A DNA stretch of 25,377 nucleotides, taken from NCBI GenBank assembly GCA_036507695.1, contig DATCIR010000015.1, positions 1 through 25,377 of the forward strand. The letters run 5' to 3'. Within the stretch, counting starts at the first letter, position 1. Every line of letters starts with the position of its first letter. Origin of the DNA: JAKEGK01 sp036507695. GTDB taxonomy: Bacteria > Pseudomonadota > Gammaproteobacteria > SZUA-152. A program made the translations under genes and the position numbers. The notes below the pieces were generated by a model. It had not been told where the DNA came from, made no database searches, and saw only the letters and a program-made list of their open reading frames with translations. This document shows positions 14,198 to 22,218 of the stretch, in pieces.

Positions 14198-15550
14198 TTA
14201 CCGTACCAGGCCACTGCGCCCGTAACCTTTAAGATTTGCTTTTTTCATCAACCCTTCATACTGATGCGACATTAGATGCGCTTGTACCTGGGCAATGAAG
14301 TCCATCACCACAACCACGATAATCAGCAACGATGTACCGCCGAAATAAAATGGCACATTCCAGTACACGATCATGAATTCCGGCAACAGGCAAACCGCCG
14401 TAATATACACCGCGCCCACCAACGTCAGCCTCGACATTACGGTATCGATATACTGCGCTGTTTGTTCCCCAGGGCGTATGCCCGGAATAAAAGCGCCTGA
14501 GCGTTTCAGGTTATCGGCGGTGTCTTTTGGATTGAAAATCAGCGCCGTGTAAAAGAAACAAAAAAATACTATTGCCAAGGCATAACACGCGACATAAATG
14601 GGTTGTCCTGGCGACAAGGTGGAAGCAAGGTCCTTTAACCAGCCCATTCCTTCCGTAGTACCAACCCAGCTGCCCAAGGTCGCAGGAAACAAAATAATAC
14701 TGGAGGCAAAAATAGGAGGAATAACTCCCGCCATATTGACCTTCAAAGGCAAATGCGTCTTTTGCGCCGCGTAGACCTTGCGTCCCTGCTGGCGGCGCGC
14801 ATAATTTACTGTAATGCGGCGTTGACCACGCTCCATGAACACCACGAATCCGGTTACCACAACGGCTAATAGCAGGATGCCGATCACTAAAAACGTGCTC
14901 ATTTCACCGATACGCGCCAATTCCAAGGTGCCGCCAATCGCCGAGGGCAAACCCGCCACAATACCGGCGAAAATGATCAACGATATGCCATTGCCTATAC
15001 CCCGCTCGGTTACCTGTTCGCCCAGCCACATCAAAAACAAGGTTCCGGTTACCAGGCTGACTACCGCGATAGCTACAAATGCCGATCCCGGATTTGGCAC
15101 TACCTGCAGTCCGCCGACGCTTTGTGACTGCAATGCGATGGACACACCAATCGCCTGGAACGTTGCCAGCACCAGCGTGCCATAGCGCGTGTACTGAGTA
15201 ATTTTCCGCCGCCCCGATTCGCCTTCTTTCCGCAACTGTTCCAGCGTGGGCACCACCGTCGTCAACAACTGCATGATGATCGATGCTGAAATATAAGGCA
15301 TGACGCCTAACGCGAATATTGTTAGCCGGCTGAGCGCGCCTCCTGAAAACATATTAAACATGTCCAGAATCGTGCCGCGTTGCTGATCAAACAAAATCCT
15401 TAAGGCTTCCGGATCGATGCCCGGCACCGGGATAAACGAACCAATGCGAAATACAATCAAGGCCAGGAATACAAACAATAACCGTTGTTTGAGTTCGGTT
15501 AACTTACCCGAGCCCATTGCAGCCATGACTGATTCACGTGATGCGGACAT
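14198..15550 (-). CDS. secY: Sec translocase channel subunit SecY
   Basis: SecY is the inner-membrane protein-conducting channel used by most exported proteins, including T2SS substrates that follow the Sec route. The 450-residue protein has ten hydrophobic segments, the N-terminal ELKQRLLFVFLALIVFRIGSF, the plug-region motif FNMFSGGALSRLTIFALG, the cytoplasmic loop ERGQRRITVNYARRQQGRKVY and the C-terminal KANLKGYGR. It is the penultimate gene of the spc cluster, 27 bases after rplO. Start ATG at 15550 has AGG seven bases upstream. Confidence 0.98.
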   Translation of the reverse strand: MSASRESVMAAMGSGKLTELKQRLLFVFLALIVFRIGSFIPVPGIDPEALRILFDQQRGTILDMFNMFSGGALSRLTIFALGVMPYISASIIMQLLTTVVPTLEQLRKEGESGRRKITQYTRYGTLVLATFQAIGVSIALQSQSVGGLQVVPNPGSAFVAIAVVSLVTGTLFLMWLGEQVTERGIGNGISLIIFAGIVAGLPSAIGGTLELARIGEMSTFLVIGILLLAVVVTGFVVFMERGQRRITVNYARRQQGRKVYAAQKTHLPLKVNMAGVIPPIFASSIILFPATLGSWVGTTEGMGWLKDLASTLSPGQPIYVACYALAIVFFCFFYTALIFNPKDTADNLKRSGAFIPGIRPGEQTAQYIDTVMSRLTLVGAVYITAVCLLPEFMIVYWNVPFYFGGTSLLIIVVVVMDFIAQVQAHLMSHQYEGLMKKANLKGYGRSGLVR

Positions 15551-15577
15551 TGTAATGCCTGTGGTTAGACTTCGATG

Positions 15578-16012
15578 TTAAACTTCGACTTTGCCGCCGG
15601 CCGCTTCAATCGCTGCGCGGGCGCCCTTGGTTACGCCCAGGCCTTTTACGGTCACCGCTTTAGCAATCTTGCCGGAGAGAATAACTTTCGCTGATTTAAT
15701 CTCGCCACTAACCACATTGGCTTTGATCAATCCTTCCAGATCAACAACTCCGCCATCCACTTTTTCCAACTCGTTCAAGCGAACCTCAGCCTGGTACTTA
15801 GCCTTACGCGAAACAAATCCCACTTTCGGCAAACGGCGTTGAATTGGCATTTGACCGCCTTCAAAACCCACTTTGTGAAATCCGCCCGCGCGGGAGGTCT
15901 GGCCTTTGTGGCCGCGGCCACAGGTTTTACCCTTGCCGCAACCGATCCCGCGCCCGACGCGCTTACCGGTCTTTTTCGCACCTTCAGCAGGTGATAGCGT
16001 ATTCAAGTGCAT
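15578..16012 (-). CDS. rplO: 50S ribosomal protein L15
   Basis: L15 is a late-assembly 50S protein. The 144 residues show the Gly-rich N-terminus GRGIGCGKGKTCGRGHKGQ and the family signature region near the C-terminus (VILSGKIAKAVTVKGLGVTKGA). It starts one base after the rpmD stop codon (TAAGATG), so the two are likely translationally coupled, and secY follows after 27 bases. Confidence 0.98.
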   Translation of the reverse strand: MHLNTLSPAEGAKKTGKRVGRGIGCGKGKTCGRGHKGQTSRAGGFHKVGFEGGQMPIQRRLPKVGFVSRKAKYQAEVRLNELEKVDGGVVDLEGLIKANVVSGEIKSAKVILSGKIAKAVTVKGLGVTKGARAAIEAAGGKVEV

Positions 16013-16013
16013 C

Positions 16014-16202
16014 TTATGCTTCCTCCACTTTCAGCAGGTACGAAATCTTGTTGATCATACCGCGATTCGCGGGTGAATTTTCAACAGTAGCGGTCTGATG
16101 CATCCGGCGTAATCCCAAACCCGTAGCGCAAGCTTTGTGATTTACAGCGCGGCCATGGAGACTGCGTATCAATGTAACCTTTATTTTTTGTGCGTCAGCC
16201 AT
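16014..16202 (-). CDS. rpmD: 50S ribosomal protein L30
   Basis: L30 is a small 50S protein. With ATG at 16202 it has 62 residues (MADAQKIKVTLIRSLHGR...), matching the roughly 60-residue family, and includes GLGLRRMHQTATVE and RGMINKISYLLKVEE. GAG lies about six bases upstream of the ATG. A longer frame starting at 16241 would overlap rpsE and add 13 residues not found in the family, so it was not used. Confidence 0.97.
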   Translation of the reverse strand: MADAQKIKVTLIRSLHGRAVNHKACATGLGLRRMHQTATVENSPANRGMINKISYLLKVEEA

Positions 16203-16221
16203 ATCGAACTCGCAAATTAAA

Positions 16222-16728
16222 TTAACCAATAATTTCTTCAACGCTTTTACCGCGTTTTGCCGCTATCGCCTCTGGGGTCGTCATCTCGGTCAGACCTTTG
16301 AAGGTGGCGCGAACAACGTTAATGGGATTACTGCTGCCAATGCATTTTGCCAGCACATTGCGCACCCCAACGGCTTCAAATACGGCGCGCATGGCGCCGC
16401 CCGCGATAATTCCGGTACCGTCCGATGCCGGCAACATTACAACTTTTGCGGCGCCATGGACACCGATCAACGGATACTGCAAGGTTCCTTCTTTGACCGC
16501 GATGGTTTTCATATTCTTACGCGCATCTTCCATGGCTTTTTGCACCGCAACCGGCACTTCACGCGCCTTGCCACGTCCAAAGCCCACGCGGCCATTGCCG
16601 TCACCCACAACGGTCAAGGCGGCAAAGCCAAATATGCGTCCACCCTTCACTACCTTGGCCACGCGATTAATCGTTACCAGCTTTTCAATGTACCCATCAC
16701 TGTTGGCTGCTGCGTCAAATTTACTCAT
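16222..16728 (-). CDS. rpsE: 30S ribosomal protein S5
   Basis: S5 lies at the mRNA entry side of the 30S subunit and influences decoding accuracy. The 168-residue sequence carries the dsRNA-binding-like N-terminal domain (VVKGGRIFGFAALTVVGDGNGRVGFGRGKA) and the C-terminal segment GGAMRAVFEAVGVRNVLAK. It lies in the spc cluster, 10 bases after rplR and 19 bases before rpmD. Confidence 0.98.
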   Translation of the reverse strand: MSKFDAAANSDGYIEKLVTINRVAKVVKGGRIFGFAALTVVGDGNGRVGFGRGKAREVPVAVQKAMEDARKNMKTIAVKEGTLQYPLIGVHGAAKVVMLPASDGTGIIAGGAMRAVFEAVGVRNVLAKCIGSSNPINVVRATFKGLTEMTTPEAIAAKRGKSVEEIIG

Positions 16729-16738
16729 AGTTTAAGCC

Positions 16739-17092
16739 TTATAGTTGTAAGCCAGATTCACGTGCGGCATCCGCTAACGCTTTTATTCGACCGTGATATT
16801 TAAAACCTGACCGGTCAAATGCAACGCTTTCGATGCCTGATGCTTTTGCCCGTTCCGCTATTGCTTTGCCCACAGCGGCCGCCGCTGCGACATTGCCGGT
16901 ATATTTCAGGTCTTTTTTAATTTCCGCCTCGACGGTGGAAGCCTGAGCCACAACCTTGGAACCATTCGGCTCAATAACCTGCGCATACGTATGGCGCGGC
17001 GTCTTGAACACACAAAGCCGGTAAGTAGCCAAGCGTTTGATTTGCGCCCTGGTGCGGCGAGCCCTGCGTAAACGTTGCTGTTTTTTTTCCAT
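16739..17092 (-). CDS. rplR: 50S ribosomal protein L18
   Basis: L18 binds 5S rRNA and, with L5 and L25, brings it into the 50S central protuberance. The 117 residues begin with a strongly basic stretch (KKQQRLRRARRTRAQIKR) followed by RLCVFKTPRHTYAQV and the conserved AFDRSGFKYHGRIKALADAARE ending. It lies 45 bases after rplF and 10 bases before rpsE. Confidence 0.98.
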   Translation of the reverse strand: MEKKQQRLRRARRTRAQIKRLATYRLCVFKTPRHTYAQVIEPNGSKVVAQASTVEAEIKKDLKYTGNVAAAAAVGKAIAERAKASGIESVAFDRSGFKYHGRIKALADAARESGLQL

Positions 17093-17137
17093 TACAATAA
17101 ACCTGCTCTCTAAGATCTGTAACTTTAATTTCCGGAA

Positions 17138-17671
17138 TTACTTCTTCTTCGCTTCCTTACGAATAATCTGCTCATCGGAGTAACGAACGCCTTTACCTTT
17201 ATAAGGCTCTGGCGGACGAATTGAACGGATGTTAGCGGCAACCTGGCCCACTTTCTGTCTATCAACGCCTTTGATAACAATTTCCGTTTGACTCGGTGTT
17301 TCAATCGTTACGCCTTCCGGCACCGCGAAATTCACCGGATGAGAAAACCCCAGCGTTAAATTTAAAACTTTGCCTTGTGCTTGCGCGCGATAGCCAACAC
17401 CCACCAGCTGGAGCCGCTTCTCAAATCCGCGGCACACACCGTTCACCATATTGTTCACCAAAGCGCGAGTGGTACCCGCCAATGCGCTGGCATTGGCGTA
17501 ACCGTCCCGCATGGAAAACGTCAATGTACCGTCTTGTTTCGATACTTCGACAGCTTCGGCGATTCTTTGGGTCAATACGCCTTTGGCGCCTTTAATGCTT
17601 ATCGTTCCACTGGCAATACTGACTTCAACGCCGGCCGGAACTGCAATCGGATTTTTCGCTACTCGTGACAT
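17138..17671 (-). CDS. rplF: 50S ribosomal protein L6
   Basis: L6 lies at the base of the L7/L12 stalk near the sarcin-ricin loop. The 177-residue protein has the usual two repeated domains and the signature PEPYKGKGVRYSDEQIIRKEAKKK at the C-terminus. Length equals that of E. coli L6. AAGGT precedes the ATG. It is separated from rpsH by 128 bases holding short repeats, the widest gap in the spc cluster. Confidence 0.98.
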   Translation of the reverse strand: MSRVAKNPIAVPAGVEVSIASGTISIKGAKGVLTQRIAEAVEVSKQDGTLTFSMRDGYANASALAGTTRALVNNMVNGVCRGFEKRLQLVGVGYRAQAQGKVLNLTLGFSHPVNFAVPEGVTIETPSQTEIVIKGVDRQKVGQVAANIRSIRPPEPYKGKGVRYSDEQIIRKEAKKK

Positions 17672-17690
17672 GGCACCTTAACCTTTTAAA

Positions 17691-17797
17691 CTCTTATAAA
17701 GCTCTTATAAAACTTCGAAACGTTAAGCCATCTAAACTTTAACCTTTCGCCGTCTTTCATCTGAACGTCTTTTATCTGAACGCCACTTATCTGGAAA
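17691..17797. repeat. short tandem repeats in the rpsH-rplF gap
   Basis: Two sets are seen. CTCTTATAAA occurs at 17691-17700 and 17702-17711 (11-base period). ATCTGAACG occurs at 17759-17767 and 17774-17782, with a degenerate third copy (ATCTGGAAA) at 17789-17797 (15-base period). No promoter or terminator was recognised in this gap. Confidence 0.6.
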
Positions 17798-17799
17798 TG

Positions 17800-18195
17800 T
17801 TAGGCGACATAGCAAATGACTTCGCCGCCATGTCCCGCTTTTTTAGCGGCTTTTTCAGTCATCAAGCCGTTGGACGTTGAAACAATGGCAATGCCCAATC
17901 CACCCATAACCTGGGGCAAGTCACTCTTGCTCTTGTATACGCGCAGCCCGGGACTGCTTACCCTTTTAATAGTTTCGATAACCGGTTTACCCGCATAATA
18001 TTTAAGATCGATAGTCAATACCGGTTTGCCATCCGCATCATTGACGGCGTAACCGTTTATATAACCTTCCTGTTTTAACAACTCGGCGATAGCCACCTTT
18101 TGTTTTGAAGTCGGCATATCGACGGTTACTTTCTCTGCGGATAACGCATTACGAATGCGGGTCAACATATCTGCAATCGGGTCATTCATACTCAT
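17800..18195 (-). CDS. rpsH: 30S ribosomal protein S8
   Basis: S8 is a primary 16S rRNA binder and, in E. coli, the translational repressor of the spc operon. The 131 residues start SMNDPIADMLTRIRNA and contain the C-terminal signature GGLGIAIVSTSNGLMT followed by GGEVICYVA. GGAG lies eight bases before the ATG. Gaps are 43 bases from rpsN and 128 bases to rplF. Confidence 0.98.
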   Translation of the reverse strand: MSMNDPIADMLTRIRNALSAEKVTVDMPTSKQKVAIAELLKQEGYINGYAVNDADGKPVLTIDLKYYAGKPVIETIKRVSSPGLRVYKSKSDLPQVMGGLGIAIVSTSNGLMTEKAAKKAGHGGEVICYVA

Positions 18196-18238
18196 ACGAT
18201 ACGCTCCAACTCTGTCTTTACAATCAGAACCAATTTGT

Positions 18239-18544
18239 TTACCAACTTGCTTTTACCAGGCCGGGGATATCACCACGCATCGCCGCTTCACGCAGTTTGT
18301 TACGGCCGAGGCCGAATTTGCGATAATAACCACGCGGGCGTCCGGTTAACCGGCAACGATTGCGTAACCGGCAAGGACTGGCGTTACGCGGCAAAGTATT
18401 GAATTTTTCCCGCAGCAGTTCCTTTTCTTCGTCGCTAACGCCGGGGTTTTTAAGTTTGCGCTTCAATTCCGCACGCTTGGCCGCGTACTTGGCAACGGTA
18501 ATTTCGCGTTTCTTTTCCCGTACAATAATAGAAAGTTTTGCCAT
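18239..18544 (-). CDS. rpsN: 30S ribosomal protein S14, long zinc-free type
   Basis: S14 is in the 30S head. The 101-residue length and sequence (NRCRLTGRPRGYYRKFGL, LREAAMRGDIPGLVKASW) are those of the long form found in most proteobacteria. Only two cysteines occur in the centre (C58, C64), not the paired CxxC motifs of the short zinc form. It lies 28 bases after rplE. Confidence 0.98.
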   Translation of the reverse strand: MAKLSIIVREKKREITVAKYAAKRAELKRKLKNPGVSDEEKELLREKFNTLPRNASPCRLRNRCRLTGRPRGYYRKFGLGRNKLREAAMRGDIPGLVKASW

Positions 18545-18572
18545 AGCAATCTCGTTTGTATAAAAATCCCGG

Positions 18573-19112
18573 TTATTTTTTCAGTGGAAAATTAAAAGCC
18601 AGCAATAGCGCTTTGGCTTCCTCATCAGTCTTCGCGGTGGTAGTAAAGGTAATATCCATGCCACGAATTGCATCTATCTTGTCGTATTCAATTTCCGGAA
18701 AAATGATCTGCTCGTGGATACCCAGCGAATAATTGCCGCGTCCATCAAACGATTTGGCGTTTAATCCACGAAAATCGCGAATCCGCGGGATGGCGATTGT
18801 CACCAGGCGATCCAGAAAATCATACATACGCTCGCGGCGTAAAGTGACTTTACATCCGATAGGCCAACCATCGCGAATCTTGAATCCCGCGATTGAAATG
18901 CGCGCTTTAGTCACGACCGGCTGTTGCCCCGCGATCTTCGCCATATCCTCCATGGCGTGCTGAATGACTTTTTTATCCGCCACAGCTTCGCCTACACCCA
19001 TGTTCAAGGTAATCTTGGTGATTTTTGGCACTTCCATAACGCTTTTATAGCTGAACTGCTTCATCAGCTCACCCACAACGTTACTTTTATAATATTCGCC
19101 TAATCTGGACAT
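18573..19112 (-). CDS. rplE: 50S ribosomal protein L5
   Basis: L5 binds 5S rRNA and contacts the P-site tRNA. The 179 residues match the E. coli length, with the signature ITLNMGVGEAVADKK near the N-terminus, the loop IRDFRGLNAKSFDGRGNYSLGI, and the C-terminal AKTDEEAKALLLAFNFP. In E. coli the S8 repressor site lies around the rplE start; I did not fold that region here. It lies 16 bases after rplX. Confidence 0.98.
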   Translation of the reverse strand: MSRLGEYYKSNVVGELMKQFSYKSVMEVPKITKITLNMGVGEAVADKKVIQHAMEDMAKIAGQQPVVTKARISIAGFKIRDGWPIGCKVTLRRERMYDFLDRLVTIAIPRIRDFRGLNAKSFDGRGNYSLGIHEQIIFPEIEYDKIDAIRGMDITFTTTAKTDEEAKALLLAFNFPLKK

Positions 19113-19128
19113 TGGTTATTCCTGCTTA

Positions 19129-19446
19129 TTACAAATCGACTACTTCATTGTTTGACTTAAAAAAGCGTACTTTACGGCCATCCTCAAGGGTTTTAATACC
19201 CACCCGGTCTGCCTTGCCGGTCACGGGATTAAACAGCGCAACGTTGGAAATGTGAATTGACATTTCCCGTTCCACGATACCGCCTGCTTCGCCGGTATTA
19301 GGATTTGGTTTCACGTGTTTCTTTACCATGTTGCAATTTTCAACCACGACGCGGTCGTCGCTGGTTACACGCAACACGGAACCCCGCGTGCCTTTATCCT
19401 TGCCGGTCAGTACGATGACATCATCACCCTTTTTAATCTTGCGCAT
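19129..19446 (-). CDS. rplX: 50S ribosomal protein L24
   Basis: L24 is an early-assembly protein that binds the 5' part of 23S rRNA. The 105-residue sequence has the KOW motif near the N-terminus (KKGDDVIVLTGKDKGTRGSVLRV) and the family segment NMVKKHVKPNPN. It lies 53 bases after rplN and 16 bases before rplE. Confidence 0.98.
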   Translation of the reverse strand: MRKIKKGDDVIVLTGKDKGTRGSVLRVTSDDRVVVENCNMVKKHVKPNPNTGEAGGIVEREMSIHISNVALFNPVTGKADRVGIKTLEDGRKVRFFKSNNEVVDL

Positions 19447-19499
19447 GACTGAATTCTCTATTCTCTGACTACGATCACGGTTGCCTGAATTACCTAGCC

Positions 19500-19868
19500 T
19501 TATAAAACTTCCGGCGCCAATGAGATAATTTTCATAAATTTCTCAGTACGCAATTCACGGGTCACGGGACCAAAGATACGGGTTCCAATCGGCTGAAGCT
19601 GATTATTCAGCAACACGGCCGCGTTGCCGTCAAAACGAATCACCGAACCATCCGGACGTCTTACACCCTTTCGCGTACGCACTACGACGGCGTCATATAC
19701 TTCACCTTTCTTAACTTTCCCGCGCGGGATCGCCTCTTTTATGCTGACTTTAATAACATCGCCAATACCTGCATAACGGCGTTTGGAGCCTCCCAGCACC
19801 TTTATACATTGCAGCCGACGCGCACCACTATTGTCTGCGACATCCAAAACCGTTTGCATTTGAATCAT
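19500..19868 (-). CDS. rplN: 50S ribosomal protein L14
   Basis: L14 lies at the subunit interface near L19. The 122 residues carry MIQMQTVLDVADNSGARRL, the signature KEAIPRGKVKKGEVYDAVVVR, and end FMKIISLAPEVL. It is one residue shorter than E. coli L14. It opens the spc cluster, 35 bases after rpsQ, and I see no terminator between the S10 and spc clusters, so they may be one transcript. Confidence 0.98.
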   Translation of the reverse strand: MIQMQTVLDVADNSGARRLQCIKVLGGSKRRYAGIGDVIKVSIKEAIPRGKVKKGEVYDAVVVRTRKGVRRPDGSVIRFDGNAAVLLNNQLQPIGTRIFGPVTRELRTEKFMKIISLAPEVL

Positions 19869-19903
19869 TGATGTGTCTCCGCAATCCTACTTTATAGCAC
19901 TCA

Positions 19904-20182
19904 CTAAACTACCTTGGCTTTTTCGACAACATTAACCAGGCGCCAGGCTTTGGTTTTCGATATAGGGCGGCACTCGGTAATAGTTACCATGTCCCCGATA
20001 CCACATTCATTGTTTTCATCATGGGCATGCAGCTTCGAAGAGCGCGTAACATATTTTCCATACAATGGATGTTTCACGCGGCGCTCAATCAAGACGGTGA
20101 TACTCTTATTCATCTTGTTGCTGATAACGCGCCCAACCCGGGTACGGATTATCTTTTCATTTGTTTCAGCACTTCCACTCAT
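19904..20182 (-). CDS. rpsQ: 30S ribosomal protein S17
   Basis: S17 is a primary 16S rRNA binder in the 30S body. The 92-residue protein has GRVISNKMNKSITVLIERRVKHPLYGKY, the HDENNECGIGDMVTITECRP segment and ISKTKAWRLV. Its ATG overlaps the rpmC stop by four bases (ATGA), a sign of translational coupling. Confidence 0.98.
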   Translation of the reverse strand: MSGSAETNEKIIRTRVGRVISNKMNKSITVLIERRVKHPLYGKYVTRSSKLHAHDENNECGIGDMVTITECRPISKTKAWRLVNVVEKAKVV

Positions 20183-20373
20183 GCTTTATTACCCATTTCA
20201 GTGATAATCGTTTTAATCCGCGCAATATCCCGTCGAACTGTTTTAATGCGTGTCGGATTGCTCATTTGTCCAGAACTTTTTTGCATACGCAGTTTGAATT
20301 GTTCTTTTGACAATTCCCGCAACTCGTCTTGCAGTTCCTTGGAATTTTTCTTACGTAACTCTTCCGCTTTCAT
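20179..20373 (-). CDS. rpmC: 50S ribosomal protein L29
   Basis: L29 lies next to the peptide exit tunnel. The 64-residue sequence MKAEELRKKNSKELQDELRE... is helical and ends with the conserved VRRDIARIKTIITE. The start is ATG at 20373, overlapping the rplP stop by one base (TGATG); a GTG directly before it would add only one residue. Its stop overlaps the rpsQ start by four bases. Confidence 0.97.
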   Translation of the reverse strand: MKAEELRKKNSKELQDELRELSKEQFKLRMQKSSGQMSNPTRIKTVRRDIARIKTIITEMGNKA

Positions 20374-20786
20374 CACATCACCGTACGTGTTACGAATGTT
20401 GTACTTACTGACAATTTAGCGGCAGCCAAACGAAACGCTTCCCGCGCCAGTTCCTCAGGCACGCCTTCCATTTCGAACAACATACGGCCTGGTTGAATTT
20501 GTGCCACCCAATATTCCACACCGCCTTTACCTTTACCCATGCGCACTTCCAGTGGTTTTTTGGTAATTGGCTTATCCGGGAAAACCCGAATCCAGATTTT
20601 TCCACCGCGCTTAACGTGCCGGGTCAGGGCTCGGCGGCTTGCTTCAATTTGGCGGGCGGTAATACGGCCACGAGTGGTTGCCTTGAGGCCATATTCGCCA
20701 AAACTTACCGCGTTGCCGCGTAACGCGAGACCACGGTTTTTGCCTTTACGTTGTTTTCTAAACTTGGTGCGCTTTGGCTGTAACAT
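20373..20786 (-). CDS. rplP: 50S ribosomal protein L16
   Basis: L16 contacts the A-site tRNA and organises the peptidyl transferase region. The 137-residue sequence begins MLQPKRTKFRKQRKGKNRG and holds the conserved GRITARQIEASRRALTRHVKR and GKGKGGVEYWVAQIQPGR. In E. coli, L16 carries a hydroxylated arginine in the segment corresponding to KPLEVRMGKGKG. It starts three bases after rpsC and overlaps rpmC by one base. Confidence 0.98.
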   Translation of the reverse strand: MLQPKRTKFRKQRKGKNRGLALRGNAVSFGEYGLKATTRGRITARQIEASRRALTRHVKRGGKIWIRVFPDKPITKKPLEVRMGKGKGGVEYWVAQIQPGRMLFEMEGVPEELAREAFRLAAAKLSVSTTFVTRTVM

Positions 20787-20789
20787 AAC

Positions 20790-21476
20790 TTAAGACTCCA
20801 CACTCGTCGCTGCGACTTTTTCGGTCTGAGCTACTGGCATTGCGCCTTTTTCAAAAACTTCACCTTTAAAAAGCCACACTTTCACGCCAATGACACCGTA
20901 GGTGGTATTGGCTTCTACTACGCCATAATCGATATCGGCGCGCAATGTGTGCAATGGCACCCGGCCTTCGTGGTACCACTCGGTACGCGCGATCTCCGCG
21001 CCGTTCAAGCGGCCAGACACCCGCACTTTAACGCCCAGCGCGCCCAGCCGCATGGCATTGGTAACCGCGCGTTTCATGGCACGGCGAAACATGATGCGCC
21101 GCTCTAATTGCTGCGCGATATTTTCCGCAACCAGGCGGGCATCCAATTCCGGTTTACGAATTTCCTCGATGTTGATGTTAACCGCAACACCCATCATCTT
21201 GCTCAATTCAGCTCTTAGCTTCTCAACATCCTCGCCTTTTTTACCTATAACGATACCCGGACGCGCGGTATGAATGGTGATTCGCGCATTATTTGCCGGA
21301 CGTTCAATCTGCACCAGGCTAACCGATGCATTAGCGAGCACTTTGCGAATATGATCACGCACTTTTAAATCCATGTTCAAATGATCTGCAAAGTTCTTGG
21401 TGTCCGCATACCACTTAGACGTCCAGTCTTTGACGATGCCCAGCCGGATTCCGATTGGATTTACTTTTTGACCCAT
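20790..21476 (-). CDS. rpsC: 30S ribosomal protein S3
   Basis: S3 lines the mRNA entry tunnel with S4 and S5. The 228-residue protein begins GQKVNPIGIRLGIVKDWTSKWYAD and has a KH domain (RPGIVIGKKGEDVEKLRAEL, about 72-91). The C-terminal S3 domain holds GVKVRVSGRLNGAEIARTEW. It lies 67 bases after rplV and 3 bases before rplP. Confidence 0.98.
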   Translation of the reverse strand: MGQKVNPIGIRLGIVKDWTSKWYADTKNFADHLNMDLKVRDHIRKVLANASVSLVQIERPANNARITIHTARPGIVIGKKGEDVEKLRAELSKMMGVAVNINIEEIRKPELDARLVAENIAQQLERRIMFRRAMKRAVTNAMRLGALGVKVRVSGRLNGAEIARTEWYHEGRVPLHTLRADIDYGVVEANTTYGVIGVKVWLFKGEVFEKGAMPVAQTEKVAATSVES

Positions 21477-21543
21477 TAAAGCCTCTCTATAATTCCGCTT
21501 GCGCTGCTATTGGTTGTTTACCTGTTATCAATCCGCCCGCCAA

Positions 21544-21876
21544 TCAACTGTCGCTGACAGTCACTGTGATATGGCAAGTGCGCTTCAATATACGTGAACC
21601 GCGTCCCTTCGCCCGCGCATGATAGCGCGCCGAGTAGCGTCCTTCGTCGACAAAGATTTTTGCGATCTTCAACTCGTCGATATCGGCGCCTTCGTTATGC
21701 TCCGCATTTGCGATTGCCGACTCCAATACCTTCTTAACGACGCGCGCGGCTTTTTTAGTGCTAAATGTTAGTAACTGCAGTGCGTTTTCAACATTTTTGC
21801 CGCGAATCTGATCTGCTACCAAGCGGCCCTTTTGGGCCGATAAACCTGCATTTTTGAGCTTTGCACTAACTTCCAT
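21544..21876 (-). CDS. rplV: 50S ribosomal protein L22
   Basis: L22 reaches with its beta-hairpin into the exit tunnel near the macrolide site. The 110-residue length matches E. coli. The conserved segments SAQKGRLVADQIRGKNVENAL, ESAIANAEHN and the hairpin YHARAKGRGSRILKRTCHITV are present. It lies 34 bases after rpsS and 67 bases before rpsC. Confidence 0.98.
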   Translation of the reverse strand: MEVSAKLKNAGLSAQKGRLVADQIRGKNVENALQLLTFSTKKAARVVKKVLESAIANAEHNEGADIDELKIAKIFVDEGRYSARYHARAKGRGSRILKRTCHITVTVSDS

Positions 21877-21910
21877 ACGCTGACCTTTTATTCGTTACTC
21901 TTACTAGGAT

Positions 21911-22183
21911 TTACTTAGCCTTGCGGTCACCTGAGTGACCTCTAAAAGTCCGAGTTGGCGCGAATTCGCCCAATTTGTACCCAACCATATCCTCAGTAAC
22001 AAATATAGGGACATGCTGCCGGCCATTATGCACCGCAATGGTTAAACCGATCATGTCAGGAATAACCACTGATCTGCGCGACCAGGTTTTAATGGGTTTC
22101 CTGTTTTTTTCTTCCGCCGCGACGATCACCTTTTTCATCAAGTGTTCATCGATAAAAGGGCCTTTACTGACTGAACGTGCCAC
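21911..22183 (-). CDS. rpsS: 30S ribosomal protein S19
   Basis: S19 is in the 30S head with S13. The 90 residues start ARSVSKGPFIDEHLMKKV and include TWSRRSVVIPDMIGLTIAVHNGRQHVP and the C-terminal GEFAPTRTFRGHSGDRKAK. It lies 35 bases after rplB. Confidence 0.98.
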   Translation of the reverse strand: MARSVSKGPFIDEHLMKKVIVAAEEKNRKPIKTWSRRSVVIPDMIGLTIAVHNGRQHVPIFVTEDMVGYKLGEFAPTRTFRGHSGDRKAK

Positions 22184-22218
22184 TGTTATATGTCCTCTTC
22201 GGTTTTCTTTATAAAGAG

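Noticed and set aside
18239..18544. Zinc-finger S14
   Set aside because: Only two central cysteines (C58, C64) occur, not the paired CxxC motifs, and the length is that of the zinc-free form.
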